Positions 6,142 to 13,010 of a DNA stretch of 42,965 nucleotides are shown piece after piece. Where the stretch lies: IMG/VR virus record IMGVR_UViG_3300003321_000240, positions 1-42,965 of that record; one strand, given 5' to 3'. A program made the position numbers and the translations under genes. Source of the DNA: a virus. Below the pieces are notes generated by a model. The model was not told where the DNA came from and ran no database searches. It saw only the letters and a program-made list of their open reading frames with translations. Within the stretch, counting starts at the first letter, position 1. Each line of letters begins with the position of its first letter.

Positions 6142-6979
6142 AGAGAAGGGAATGGAGTTCACTTATAACTCGCACTAAGTAGTCAGTTCTTATTTATGCT
6201 AGCTAATTATCTGACAACTAGTTCTGCTTGCGAGGCATATTATTCGCCCTTACTAAATCACTATGATTGTTCAGGGCTGGTCAGTACTTTTTGTGGGTCA
6301 AATGACTCTGGCATACACATCACCTCAACTTTCATTTACTGACCTAAATTGGTGACTCCAAATAGGATATTATCCACACCAACTGTTGCCCATTTAAACC
6401 GTGCTCGATATGAGCATCAACCACGGTATTGTTAGCCGTGCCTTACACACGATAGGAGTCATAAAATCATTTTGAGCACGAGCAGGATTTAGTTTCCCTA
6501 CCTGCATATAGGTGAACCAACGTTGCCTATGCGTATTCCTCTCTGCGTCTTGGTGTTTCCGCCATCGTGCTCAAATTTGAATGTGTGGTAGTGAGGAACT
6601 TAGCTAACGGGATATAGTTCTTTACCCGTATGACTTGCTAATGAGCTTCGGCTGGTCAGTCATGGTATTGACAACCTTAGTGCTTAAATACTTGATGCTA
6701 ATTGGCCTGCATCGCCGCTCACCACCACAAAATTATTTCAAAAGATCGAATTGTGTTGGTGACTCCGTTGCGATTTTCAGACAACTTCATACGCACAGCG
6801 TCCGTTGCCCACAGATTAAACGTGTTCCAATCGCTGAGAATGTCCGGTCGCTGGAAGTCTTTCGACTAAGACCGAATTTCCGTGATTTGCCACATTCTCA
6901 CTTCACTAAGTTCCTTACGGTGCGCCGTAACACATCACTTAACTCGCTCTGGCAAAGAGAACGACTGGAACACTAAATT
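6142..6979 (-). ncRNA. Candidate large structured non-coding RNA
   Basis: About 0.84 kb without a convincing gene on either strand, in a genome that otherwise has almost no spacer. It contains long perfect helices: 6835-6843 with 6892-6900 (9 bp), 6471-6480 with 6566-6575 (10 bp), 6915-6920 with 6925-6930, and 6607-6611 with 6625-6629. On the minus strand, 6856-6867 forms AGTC-GAAA-GACT, a GNRA tetraloop, which argues for leftward transcription. Four short boxes recur in the same order about 0.4 kb apart, so the RNA looks internally duplicated. Size, phage context and the adjoining tRNA-like element recall the ornate phage RNAs GOLLD and ROOL, but I cannot confirm membership by sequence. Boundaries are approximate. 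Confidence 0.55.
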
Positions 6980-7684
6980 CTACAAAATCACGTAACAACC
7001 TTCTTCGTCGGTTGTTTTATCAAGTGCAATATCGTACCGATTCTCAAGATCGGTTTTTTGATCCTCAGTTAAGCCATGCACAACGAAAACCGGCTTCGGG
7101 TTGAACGCCTTTTCGTGCAGCAGTTTGCAGAGCTTTTCGACGTCATTAAAGTCAACACGAACATGCACTTCATTGTCTCGTGATTCGACGATTTTTAGCT
7201 CGTTCTTCTGTTCGCTTTGTCGGTCGACTTGCTTTTTATGCTTGCTACCGATAAGGACGCCGTTCTTTGTCGGCTCAATGCTAATTAAATGGCAGCGTTC
7301 GTTCCATTCTTCATCGTTGATATCAGGATGCTGCCAGCCGTAGGTTTGTTTGGCTTCACGAGCTTCACGGAGTTTGCGAGTAACGGTTTCGACAGACAAG
7401 CTGCCAACGTCAACAAGAAAGCTTTTAGGAAAATCCCTAATCGCCCGTGCCCATATCGGCGCAACGGACTCAAAATGGTGCTTCCGGTGTTTCGAGGGTA
7501 TTGAACTGCTCATACTGAAAAATTGACGGTAGATTCTGAATTGTTCGTTGGTTTCGAGATCGCGTACGAAAAGGAAACCAGTGGTTTCGTCGACATAATC
7601 GATAACGACGGGACGAGGGCCTTTGAGCGTCGTGGCTGCTATGCCTCGGCTGTTCAGTCCGAATTCCGGACAAGACTTATTCAT
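6980..7684 (-). CDS. Hypothetical protein (234 aa) with palindrome-derived N terminus
   Basis: Not recognised. The central segment (SVETVTRKLREAREAKQTYG) looks like a helix-turn-helix-style basic helical region. The C-terminal half is alpha/beta with VHVRVDFNDVEKLCKLL and PVFVVHGLTEDQ. The ATG overlaps the TGA of the upstream DITEFV protein gene. Codons 5-10 lie in a copy of the dispersed GTCC-N7-GGAC palindrome and read CPEFGL, so the N terminus may have been created by the element. It is the last protein gene before the structured RNA. Confidence 0.65.
   Translation of the reverse strand: MNKSCPEFGLNSRGIAATTLKGPRPVVIDYVDETTGFLFVRDLETNEQFRIYRQFFSMSSSIPSKHRKHHFESVAPIWARAIRDFPKSFLVDVGSLSVETVTRKLREAREAKQTYGWQHPDINDEEWNERCHLISIEPTKNGVLIGSKHKKQVDRQSEQKNELKIVESRDNEVHVRVDFNDVEKLCKLLHEKAFNPKPVFVVHGLTEDQKTDLENRYDIALDKTTDEEGCYVIL
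7657..7671. repeat. Dispersed palindrome, copy 1
   Basis: GTCC-GAATTCC-GGAC with flanks GTTCA and AAGAC; lies in codons 5-9 of the 234-residue gene. Confidence 0.8.
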
Positions 7685-7929
7685 ACAAATTCAGTAATGT
7701 CGACGACAGGAACGCAACGCTTGGTACACACGGGAACGCCTTCATAGCGTTTCAGCTGTTCCTTCGCTGCCGAACGGGTGGCTTTGTTCGATGACCGCGC
7801 CAGCAAGCGGAGTTTCGGCAATAAGCCGTACCAGCCTTCTTTGATGCGGTTCGTGATGCGGCGGTCCGTTAATGGAACGCCGATCGCTTCACGCCAGGTT
7901 GATTTGATTGGGACTTCGTTGGGTTTCAT
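7681..7929 (-). CDS. 82-residue basic protein ending in DITEFV
   Basis: A basic, helical protein (LLPKLRLLARSSNKATRSAA) likely to contact nucleic acid, ending VVDITEFV. The last six residues match, with one S/T change, the ends of two other small proteins (stops at 1420 and 10496). The stop overlaps the next ATG. Function unknown; the tail may be a docking peptide. Confidence 0.65.
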   Translation of the reverse strand: MKPNEVPIKSTWREAIGVPLTDRRITNRIKEGWYGLLPKLRLLARSSNKATRSAAKEQLKRYEGVPVCTKRCVPVVDITEFV

Positions 7930-7988
7930 GTTCTAATGCGTATTAACTCAAAGCTCGGCACGCTTTGGAAGAATGCCGAGGTGTTGAA

Positions 7989-8180
7989 TTAATCTTTATC
8001 TTCGACGTCTTGATCGTCATCCTCAACGTCAATAATCCGGTCAACTTCTTCGACCGAATCAACGCCGGGAACATGATTAATCTCGCGACGAATTGCGTCT
8101 GAAATCTTGTCAATCGCTTCTTCGCTTGTTTGTTCTTCGATTTCAACATCAAAGCAGAGCTGTCCTGTATATTTTGCCAT
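7989..8180 (-). CDS. Small acidic protein (63 aa)
   Basis: Begins MAKYTGQLCFDVEIEEQTSE and ends in a run of Asp/Glu (IIDVEDDDQDVEDKD). A ferredoxin-like or small alpha/beta fold followed by an acidic tail is plausible. Acidic tails of this kind occur in phage ssDNA-binding accessory proteins and DNA mimics, but there is no specific evidence here. Between its stop and the next gene (7930-7988) I see nothing. Confidence 0.6.
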   Translation of the reverse strand: MAKYTGQLCFDVEIEEQTSEEAIDKISDAIRREINHVPGVDSVEEVDRIIDVEDDDQDVEDKD

Positions 8181-8239
8181 AAATTAAACGCTCCAGATTA
8201 CTCGCTGGAGCACCGAGTTGTTCCCCTGACCCAAGATGC

Positions 8240-8992
8240 TTACGCGAATTCCGGTGCGCGTTTCGCTTCTTCCTGACGACGAACTTCGACGATGCAACGG
8301 GCCAGATTGCGAATGTTGCGGTCGAGAATCGCTTGCTTGTCTGCTGGCGATGCGTCAGCCGGCGGCACAACGTCGAACGCTTCAAACGCAATGGGGTCGA
8401 TGGCGATACCGGAACCACTGGTATAGCCATTCGTGAACTTCTCGGCCCATTTTGCTTGCGAACCGTTGTTGATGATGTTCGTGGCGGCGTCCTTGGCGTA
8501 TTTCGGCAACAGGCCAACACCCGGCTTGCGGATGGCTTTGTTGATGTCGAGGATGTAGCAGGGCTTGCCGTCGTGGGTTTTATCACCGCAGGTGTTGGCG
8601 ATAGTTTGCAGGAATGCATAGGCGGCGTTCTCAACAACCTTCGCGTCACCAGACGGTTTCGTCCAGCCACTCGGCGAGGCAGTGCCGTCGACAAGAGCGT
8701 CGACAAAACGCTGAATATGCTTGCCTTCAGTTTCGGCAGGCACTTCGACGTCTTCGCCATCCTTCTTCACGGTTTCCATGAGCATCTTGAAACCGTAGTC
8801 GTTGTTCAACTTTTGGCTCAAGTCATAGCGAGCTTCGACGAGAGCGACTTTCTGTCGGCGGTCAGCATTGACGCAGTCGGTGACGCGAGCAAGCTTCGTC
8901 GGGTCTTGCACCAACGAAAGAATGTCCGAATCCTCGAACTCCACAATGCGGAACGTAACGCCGATTTGCGTATCGGCAGATGTTAACTTCAT
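8240..8992 (-). CDS. Hypothetical phage early protein (250 aa)
   Basis: A well-formed acidic alpha/beta protein with no domain I can name. It opens MKLTSADTQIGVTFRIVEFE, has an internal segment GKPCYILDINKAIRKPGVG and a helical C-terminal part ending KRAPEFA. The EFA ending loosely resembles the DISEFV tails. Its upstream region (9000-9200) is an unusual array of inverted repeats, suggesting that it starts a regulated transcription unit. It could be a DNA-binding or modification-related early protein; this is a guess. Confidence 0.65.
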   Translation of the reverse strand: MKLTSADTQIGVTFRIVEFEDSDILSLVQDPTKLARVTDCVNADRRQKVALVEARYDLSQKLNNDYGFKMLMETVKKDGEDVEVPAETEGKHIQRFVDALVDGTASPSGWTKPSGDAKVVENAAYAFLQTIANTCGDKTHDGKPCYILDINKAIRKPGVGLLPKYAKDAATNIINNGSQAKWAEKFTNGYTSGSGIAIDPIAFEAFDVVPPADASPADKQAILDRNIRNLARCIVEVRRQEEAKRAPEFA

Positions 8993-9026
8993 TTGTTTAA
9001 CTTTCTACTTGTTTGTTTATGTTTTT

Positions 9027-9172
9027 GCCCTATTTGCCCGTAGGGCGTTGTCGGGTTTGTTTCGTAGCTACGAAACGAAATTAACGTGCAACAAGTTCTG
9101 GGCTAGTATGCCACAACAGCATCCCGCGACCTGTTGCACGGAGGTTTAGTGATTACGTGTTAATATAATCAC
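9027..9172 (-). promoter_or_regulatory. Array of four inverted repeats upstream of early gene
   Basis: Within 146 bp lie GCCCTA/TAGGGC (9027-9046), a perfect 18-bp palindrome GTTTCGTAGCTACGAAAC (9059-9076), CGTGCAACA/TGTTGCACG (9085-9093 with 9132-9140) and GTGATTA/TAATCAC (9149-9172). The spacer between the stop at 9201 and the ATG at 8992 is otherwise empty. The dyads could be operators or a folded leader of the 250-residue gene; the 18-bp palindrome looks most like a repressor site. No riboswitch family is recognised. Confidence 0.5.
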
Positions 9173-9200
9173 AGCGTTGCCGCTTCAACCTCGAAAGTGG

Positions 9201-9530
9201 TTAGTCAAAAACTTGCCGTTGCATCTTGGAGAACCAGTCGTATTCTTGTACGCGGCCAATTTCCCAGACGCCTGGCGCGAGAGTAATTGGGTTGTGTTCT
9301 TCGTGTTTGACCGTCGCGGCTTTCGTAAGCTTCAAAAGCATTTTCTCACCGATTTGAATAAGTTCGGCGTCATTATCCTCAATGACGTGCGAATGGCCTG
9401 TATGCTCGCCTTCGGCGACAACGCAACGCTTGCGTGCAATGACCTTTAGCTCTCCAATAGGCGTGCCTTCAACGCGCTGGAAAAGCACGTCGCCTTGCTG
9501 AGCTGTTTTTGTGGCAATTTTATCTTTCAT
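9201..9530 (-). CDS. Conserved phage protein with GEHTGHSH motif (109 aa)
   Basis: Member by pattern of a common phage family of unknown function: QQGDVLFQRV at the N terminus, then VVAEGEHTGHSHVI, then VKHEEHNPITLAPGVWEI and a C-terminal QEYDWFSKMQRQVFD. The His-rich motifs suggest a metal-binding cupin-like beta fold. It is encoded seven bases downstream of the DUF6745-like gene, with which it probably shares a transcript. Family relatives occur widely in phages; the cellular role is not established. Confidence 0.75.
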   Translation of the reverse strand: MKDKIATKTAQQGDVLFQRVEGTPIGELKVIARKRCVVAEGEHTGHSHVIEDNDAELIQIGEKMLLKLTKAATVKHEEHNPITLAPGVWEIGRVQEYDWFSKMQRQVFD

Positions 9531-9536
9531 ATTTTG

Positions 9537-10499
9537 TTAAGTGAGAATTTCTGCGTTTTCAAAACGATTTTGGTTGCGCCAGTTCAGAGCTTTTTCGATT
9601 GTGGTGCAGCTCGGTGCTACGCCTTCGAGGTGGTAGCAACCGACACTGGGGTTGAGCATTTTTAGGTAGAGAGCGTTTGTGGCTTCTCCGCCAAGGTTTA
9701 TGGATAAAAGTTCGTAGTTTTGCTTTTTCTGCAAAACGGTTGTTGGCAAAGCCGTCAACATCCTTTCTATGCCGATTTTACGGATAAGTTCGCGGCGAAC
9801 ATCGACATTTTGCTCTTTAAGCGCGTCGAAAGGATTAAGTTGTTCTGCCGGAGTCAAAACATGTTCTGGTTTCATCACCACGCCGTTCAAAGCCCAAACA
9901 CCCCACCCGTCACGGTATTCTAAAGCCATGCTTCCGTCTTGGTGGAGTTGGTTTTGAGCGTTGCGTTTTATTTTAATAGGAACGCTTCCGACAATTACAA
10001 AATCTTTAAAAGGGTAGTACAACCCTTGTCTAGTTGTTTCTGACCAAATTCGCCACTCGTTTAAGTTAGAAACGCCAATATACTCCATTGATTCAACCCA
10101 AGAAAAATAGCTTGCAAAAAAATGTCCGTCAATGTACGGCCAAACAAAATTTGACCTGACTTGTGACTCGACTTGTGACCTGACTTGTGACTCGACTTGT
10201 GACTCGACTTGTGACTCGACTTGTGACTCGACTTGTGACCAGACTTGTGACCTGACTTGTGACCTGACTTGTGACCAGACTTGTGACAACACTATCCCTC
10301 CAAGCCAACACCCAAAAGGCGAATCTAAAACAATTATTGGCCTTTCTTCGTTCTTGCCGTAAAGCCGTTTATGCAACTTTCTCGAAATCAAACGGCTTTC
10401 CTCGATAGATATCGGACCGGTATTTAACCCAATCTTAAGCCACTTATCTCGAATTTCGAGAATTTTTGCTTCCTGTGCTTTGGTTAGCGAATTAATCAT
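9537..10499 (-). CDS. DUF6745-like protein with SQVx tetrapeptide repeats
   Basis: A 320-residue protein with an N-terminal helical region, about a dozen SQV(R/E/W) tetrapeptide repeats around residues 75-120, then WPYIDGHFFASYFSWVESM, EYRDGWGVWALNGVVM and a C-terminal HLEGVAPSCTTIEKALNW. The order (Q-V repeats, W...F...V-E...G-V, YRDGWG-x-W..NGV, VAP...T...A-L-x-W) matches my memory of DUF6745 proteins, whose function is unknown. The repeats correspond to a 12-bp minisatellite likely to vary in copy number. The stop overlaps the neighbouring gene by ATGA. Function unknown. Confidence 0.65.
   Translation of the reverse strand: MINSLTKAQEAKILEIRDKWLKIGLNTGPISIEESRLISRKLHKRLYGKNEERPIIVLDSPFGCWLGGIVLSQVWSQVRSQVRSQVWSQVESQVESQVESQVESQVRSQVESQVRSNFVWPYIDGHFFASYFSWVESMEYIGVSNLNEWRIWSETTRQGLYYPFKDFVIVGSVPIKIKRNAQNQLHQDGSMALEYRDGWGVWALNGVVMKPEHVLTPAEQLNPFDALKEQNVDVRRELIRKIGIERMLTALPTTVLQKKQNYELLSINLGGEATNALYLKMLNPSVGCYHLEGVAPSCTTIEKALNWRNQNRFENAEILT
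10150..10287 (-). repeat. 12-bp minisatellite inside a coding region
   Basis: A run of about twelve 12-bp units, plus-strand consensus GACTTGTGACCT or GACTTGTGACTC, encodes SQVR, SQVE and SQVW on the minus strand. Units are near-identical with changes limited to the variable fourth residue. Because the unit is a multiple of three, copy-number change would keep frame. Confidence 0.85.
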
Positions 10500-10825
10500 A
10501 CAAATTCAGATATATCGACGATGGGTTTCTTTGCTGCAACCGGCTTGTTTTGACAAGCTGTTTTAAACTCCACCTGTGATTGAACATCCGGCACGAAATT
10601 GTCAATATGGCCGAAGGTTAGCGTCTCATCGCCTTTAATTATAGCACAAATTATCCCGTTCGTAGCGACTGCGACACCCCTCATATTCGGCAATGCGTGA
10701 ATCTGGCCGACGACAGGACTAGCAATCAAACGCCAGTCCTGCCAGGGTTTTGGTAGAACAACACGATATTGTTGTGCAAGTTCTTTGCACGAAGAAAAAC
10801 GCTGAAGGATTGTTATGCGTGCCAT
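10496..10825 (-). CDS. 109-residue protein ending in DISEFV
   Basis: Begins MARITILQRFSSCKEL; the body looks like a small beta-rich domain (WRLIASPVVGQIHALP, GVAVATNGIICAIIKG, ETLTFGHIDNFVP) followed by a linker and the tail KKPIVDISEFV. I take ATG 10825, which follows the upstream stop at 10827, rather than the ATG at 10861 inside the upstream gene. The last six residues are identical to those of the protein ending at 1420. Function unknown. Confidence 0.65.
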   Translation of the reverse strand: MARITILQRFSSCKELAQQYRVVLPKPWQDWRLIASPVVGQIHALPNMRGVAVATNGIICAIIKGDETLTFGHIDNFVPDVQSQVEFKTACQNKPVAAKKPIVDISEFV

Positions 10826-10826
10826 T

Positions 10827-11033
10827 TTAGCTCCTCGAAATAATCTCCACGCATTCCGCACGAATGTTCCATTTTTTCAGCGTGCCAACAAACGGCGCAG
10901 TAACGGCAAAATGCCCGTCATGCTCGTCAACGTCGAACTCTTTATCAAGAATTTCTTCGACGACGCTGGTTGGCACACAATCCATATAAAGCATTTGTGC
11001 GACTTGCGGAGTGTTTTTAATCTTAATCTTCAT
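10827..11033 (-). CDS. Small hypothetical protein (68 aa)
   Basis: Begins MKIKIKNTPQVAQMLYMDC and is alpha/beta in character, with an acidic middle (EEILDKEFDVDEHDGHF). The ATG overlaps the TGA of the LuxR-type gene (ATGA). It is therefore co-translated with that regulator and could be its partner, though nothing in the sequence proves it. Confidence 0.6.
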   Translation of the reverse strand: MKIKIKNTPQVAQMLYMDCVPTSVVEEILDKEFDVDEHDGHFAVTAPFVGTLKKWNIRAECVEIISRS

Positions 11034-11380
11034 TGACTGATGCTACTTCCCACCACTTTTATTGGAATTGCCTGTTCCGGTGGCGAAATTATGTTCGCTG
11101 ACAGAGCGTGCTTATAAAGCGAAAGGCGAGTATGGACGCCTAGTTTGAAATAAATGTTACTAACATGCTGATTGACTGTTCTGGCCGACAAAAACAAATC
11201 GTTTGCAATTTGCTTTTCGCTTTTGTCGTCACAAATCATTAGCATAACTTCCAATTCTCTCCGTGAAAGCTTCGGCTGGCCAGCAACAGGCATTCGTGGG
11301 GGCCGGCCAACCGGCGTGGGCATAGAAGCGCGCATAAGTTGTTTCGCGCTGGTAAGATTATTTGTTTGAGTAATACCCAT
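11030..11380 (-). CDS. LuxR/GerE-type helix-turn-helix regulator
   Basis: A 116-residue protein whose residues about 38-95 form a textbook GerE HTH: LSRRELEVMLMICDDKSEKQ, then IANDLFLSARTVNQHVSNIY and FKLGVHTRLSLYKHA. There is no receiver or ligand-binding domain; the first 35 residues are Pro/Gly-rich and probably disordered. It is likely a stand-alone phage transcription factor acting on phage or host promoters. The spacer upstream has several dyads, including one GTCC-N7-GGAC element, which may be its or another regulator's sites. Confidence 0.85.
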   Translation of the reverse strand: MGITQTNNLTSAKQLMRASMPTPVGRPPRMPVAGQPKLSRRELEVMLMICDDKSEKQIANDLFLSARTVNQHVSNIYFKLGVHTRLSLYKHALSANIISPPEQAIPIKVVGSSISQ

Positions 11381-11432
11381 AGTTGCTGGCAGCTATATAG
11401 CATATGGCATGCCAAGCTGCATCCGGCCTAAA

Positions 11433-11449
11433 GCCTTGATTATCAAGGC
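11433..11449 (-). promoter_or_regulatory. Hairpin/dyad upstream of the LuxR-type gene
   Basis: A perfect 7-bp dyad, GCCTTGA-TTA-TCAAGGC, about 55 bp upstream of the regulator's ATG. The same 136-bp spacer (11381-11516) holds TGGCATGCCA, a 10-bp palindrome, and a copy of the dispersed palindrome. No clear -35/-10 pair is seen. Confidence 0.4.
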
Positions 11450-11467
11450 CTTGCGCGGATTGGCCTT

Positions 11468-11482
11468 GTCCTATTTCGGGAC
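11468..11482. repeat. Dispersed palindrome, copy 2
   Basis: GTCC-TATTTCG-GGAC in the spacer upstream of the LuxR-type gene; an imperfect relative (GTCC...GGAC with longer spacing) follows at 11494-11514. Confidence 0.65.
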
Positions 11483-11516
11483 ATGTCCAATCTGTCCTAT
11501 TCTCAGGCATGGACAC

Positions 11517-11594
11517 TTATTCGCGTTCTTCGTTAGCAGGATGGAACAAGTCGTCCCATATCACGAGAATCATGTATTTAATGGCGTCTATCAT
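11517..11594 (-). CDS. Possible 25-residue peptide
   Basis: Reads MIDAIKYMILVIWDDLF and ends ANEERE. It is supported only by an ATGA overlap with the upstream stop and a hydrophobic N-terminal half. It may be a tiny membrane peptide or chance. Confidence 0.3.
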   Translation of the reverse strand: MIDAIKYMILVIWDDLFHPANEERE

Positions 11595-11827
11595 AATTGT
11601 TCATCTGGTGGCCATTGCTTTCGGCCGTATTCATACCTAAATTGCCCAACGCAATGGCGGTTTGTTACGCTAAACTCGAAATTCATGCTGTCGAGGCCGC
11701 TAGCGTGCTGATGGCTGACTTGCAACGCCAAATCCCGCTCGCTAGGCTCAAACCTCAACATCAGCTGTTCGTTATTTAAGAGTAAACCCATAATCGTGCC
11801 ATCTTTGGTCTTTAGCGTCAGCATCAT
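11591..11827 (-). CDS. Hypothetical beta-rich protein (78 aa)
   Basis: From Met-Met-Leu at 11827 the sequence reads as an ordered small beta protein (LTLKTKDGTIMGLLLNNEQL, then LMLRFEPSERDLALQVSH). The frame is open to ATG 11893, but that extension overlies the previous gene by more than 100 bp, so an internal start is preferred. Function not recognised. Confidence 0.5.
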   Translation of the reverse strand: MMLTLKTKDGTIMGLLLNNEQLMLRFEPSERDLALQVSHQHASGLDSMNFEFSVTNRHCVGQFRYEYGRKQWPPDEQL

Positions 11828-12032
11828 CGTGACTTGCGTGATATCGGCTAACGCCTTCGGCACCGACATGACGTTGCTCTTTAAGCAACTCAACCATTAG
11901 TTTAATGAAGTCCTCCGTCGACATAGCCTCAATAAGCGTTGCAATCTCGGTTTCCTTCACAACTGAATCTTCATTGCGACGAAAACTATCAATAATCAAA
12001 TCCGCCGGCCTTGTTTGATTTCTCAATTCCAT
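11772..12032 (-). CDS. Hypothetical helical protein (86 aa)
   Basis: Acidic and helical (VKETEIATLIEAMSTEDFIK, LMVELLKEQ) with a His/Asp-rich C terminus (RYHASHDDADAKDQRWHD) that overlaps the next gene. It begins within the last codons of the upstream gene. No family recognised. Confidence 0.5.
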   Translation of the reverse strand: MELRNQTRPADLIIDSFRRNEDSVVKETEIATLIEAMSTEDFIKLMVELLKEQRHVGAEGVSRYHASHDDADAKDQRWHDYGFTLK

Positions 12033-12187
12033 AACAACTCCATTTCATTCTCGTGCCAATTCGCCATGCCGATGCGCGTATCAATATACCACCACTTTGC
12101 TAATGGCATGCTGACGTGCTGGCTGAAATAAATCAACGGCCATGGCGCACCTTGCACGCTTCTTAACAATTCTCTTGTTTCTTTCAT
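12023..12187 (-). CDS. Small Trp-rich hypothetical protein (54 aa)
   Basis: Reads MKETRELLRSVQGAPWPLIY, then FSQHVSMPLAKWWYIDTRIG, ending ENEMELLWN. The ATG overlaps the TGA of the GIY-YIG gene (ATGA) and the 3' end overlaps the next gene by 10 bp, fitting the operon. Four Trp in 54 residues suggest a compact folded domain. Function unknown. Confidence 0.55.
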   Translation of the reverse strand: MKETRELLRSVQGAPWPLIYFSQHVSMPLAKWWYIDTRIGMANWHENEMELLWN

Positions 12188-12849
12188 TGGTTTGTTTCTT
12201 CCTTTTTAATGTTCTGTCCGGTTTCCGGACTAGACTGCGGCTTTGCTGCCCAATAACTACCTGCAACCATTGGTCTGCATGTAGGGCAAAACTCACTCCC
12301 ACGCTTTTGCGAGTCGTCCAATGTCAGCACGAACTCCGCTTTACAATGCGGACACTTCTTCAATCCATTCGACGAAAGCGATAATGGCTCAACAGTCTTG
12401 CGTCCTGATTTATTCCAATGTTGCTCTCTACAACCCTTCGTGCAAAATTCTTGCCATTCACGTTGCGCCATGAACAGTTCTTGACAATTCTTACACTTCT
12501 TCTCCTCCCTTTTCTTACCTGTTCCATGCATATTCAACACCGGCTGCCAATGCGCGATTAGCTTGTCTTCTAACTCATACGCAAGCATTTTCTGCTTTGC
12601 TAAAACCATCCTCAACCCGTGCTGTTTCTCCATTGCTTCATCAAACGGCAAATCCCAAAAGTGCAATTCGTCACCCTCCTCAAACGGCATGCTTATTCCT
12701 ATTACCGTATGCTGTACAATCCTACGAAACCCAATCGTCGTTACGCCAATATACAAATACCTATCCTTCCGCCACCAGCCATAGCAGAAAACCTCTCTTT
12801 GCATGAGATTAAACTGATTTATTGTTATCCTTCGTGTTGGTTCATCCAT
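12184..12849 (-). CDS. GIY-YIG endonuclease with two C-terminal zinc ribbons
   Basis: Residues 22-106 fit a GIY-YIG nuclease: CYGWW and YLYIG in place of the two signature strands, the arginines at 42-43, an acidic helix YELEDKLIAHWQP (E92/E94) and final N106. Two zinc ribbons follow: C119/C122/C136/C140 and C166/C169/C188/C191. Free-standing phage GIY-YIG enzymes are often mobile (homing-type) or degrade host DNA, and the zinc ribbons would bind DNA. The last residues (SPETGQN) are encoded by a copy of the dispersed palindrome. It is separated from upstream genes by about 400 bp containing a candidate promoter. Confidence 0.8.
   Translation of the reverse strand: MDEPTRRITINQFNLMQREVFCYGWWRKDRYLYIGVTTIGFRRIVQHTVIGISMPFEEGDELHFWDLPFDEAMEKQHGLRMVLAKQKMLAYELEDKLIAHWQPVLNMHGTGKKREEKKCKNCQELFMAQREWQEFCTKGCREQHWNKSGRKTVEPLSLSSNGLKKCPHCKAEFVLTLDDSQKRGSEFCPTCRPMVAGSYWAAKPQSSPETGQNIKKEETNQ
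12216..12230. repeat. Dispersed palindrome, copy 3
   Basis: GTCC-GGTTTCC-GGAC with flanks GTTCT and TAGAC, coding for SPETG near the C terminus of the GIY-YIG protein. Confidence 0.75.
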
Positions 12850-12890
12850 ATTGGCCTAAAATAAGCATTTTCCATGCCAATAATGCATTT

Positions 12891-12905
12891 GTCCCATTAT
12901 TGGAC
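12891..12905. repeat. Dispersed palindrome, copy 4
   Basis: TT-GTCC-CATTATT-GGAC-AA (6-bp arms) in the leader of the GIY-YIG gene, next to an AATGCATT palindrome. Confidence 0.65.
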
Positions 12906-12982
12906 AATGCCTAGGTCGTTCGTTCGTTTGGACGCTGGCCATACCTGCATCGACCGCGAGCGACGTGGGACGTTCATTCTTA

Positions 12983-13010
12983 TATATATAAATGCATTAA
13001 ACCCTGTCAC
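12983..13010 (-). promoter_or_regulatory. Candidate promoter flanked by AATGCATT palindromes
   Basis: Leftward GTGACA (13010-13005), a 16-bp spacer and TATATA (12988-12983) make a plausible sigma70 promoter for the GIY-YIG gene and those beyond. The 8-bp palindrome AATGCATT lies in the spacer (12991-12998) and just upstream (13019-13026), with a third copy at 12882-12889 in the leader, an arrangement expected of a repressor-controlled promoter. The rest of 12850-13247 holds one GTCC-N7-GGAC element (12891-12905) and hairpins, but no gene I can support. Confidence 0.45.

Noticed and set aside
6635-6976. 113-residue plus-strand frame in the structured RNA region
   Set aside because: Its composition is not protein-like, it opposes the neighbours and it overlaps the strongest helices; the DNA is better explained as RNA.
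8333-8986. 217-residue plus-strand frame (and a 203-residue minus frame at 8149-8760)
   Set aside because: Both lie over the 250-residue gene, lack protein-like composition and have no upstream signals.
10150-10287. CRISPR-like repeat array
   Set aside because: The 12-bp units are contiguous without unique spacers and encode an in-frame tetrapeptide repeat.
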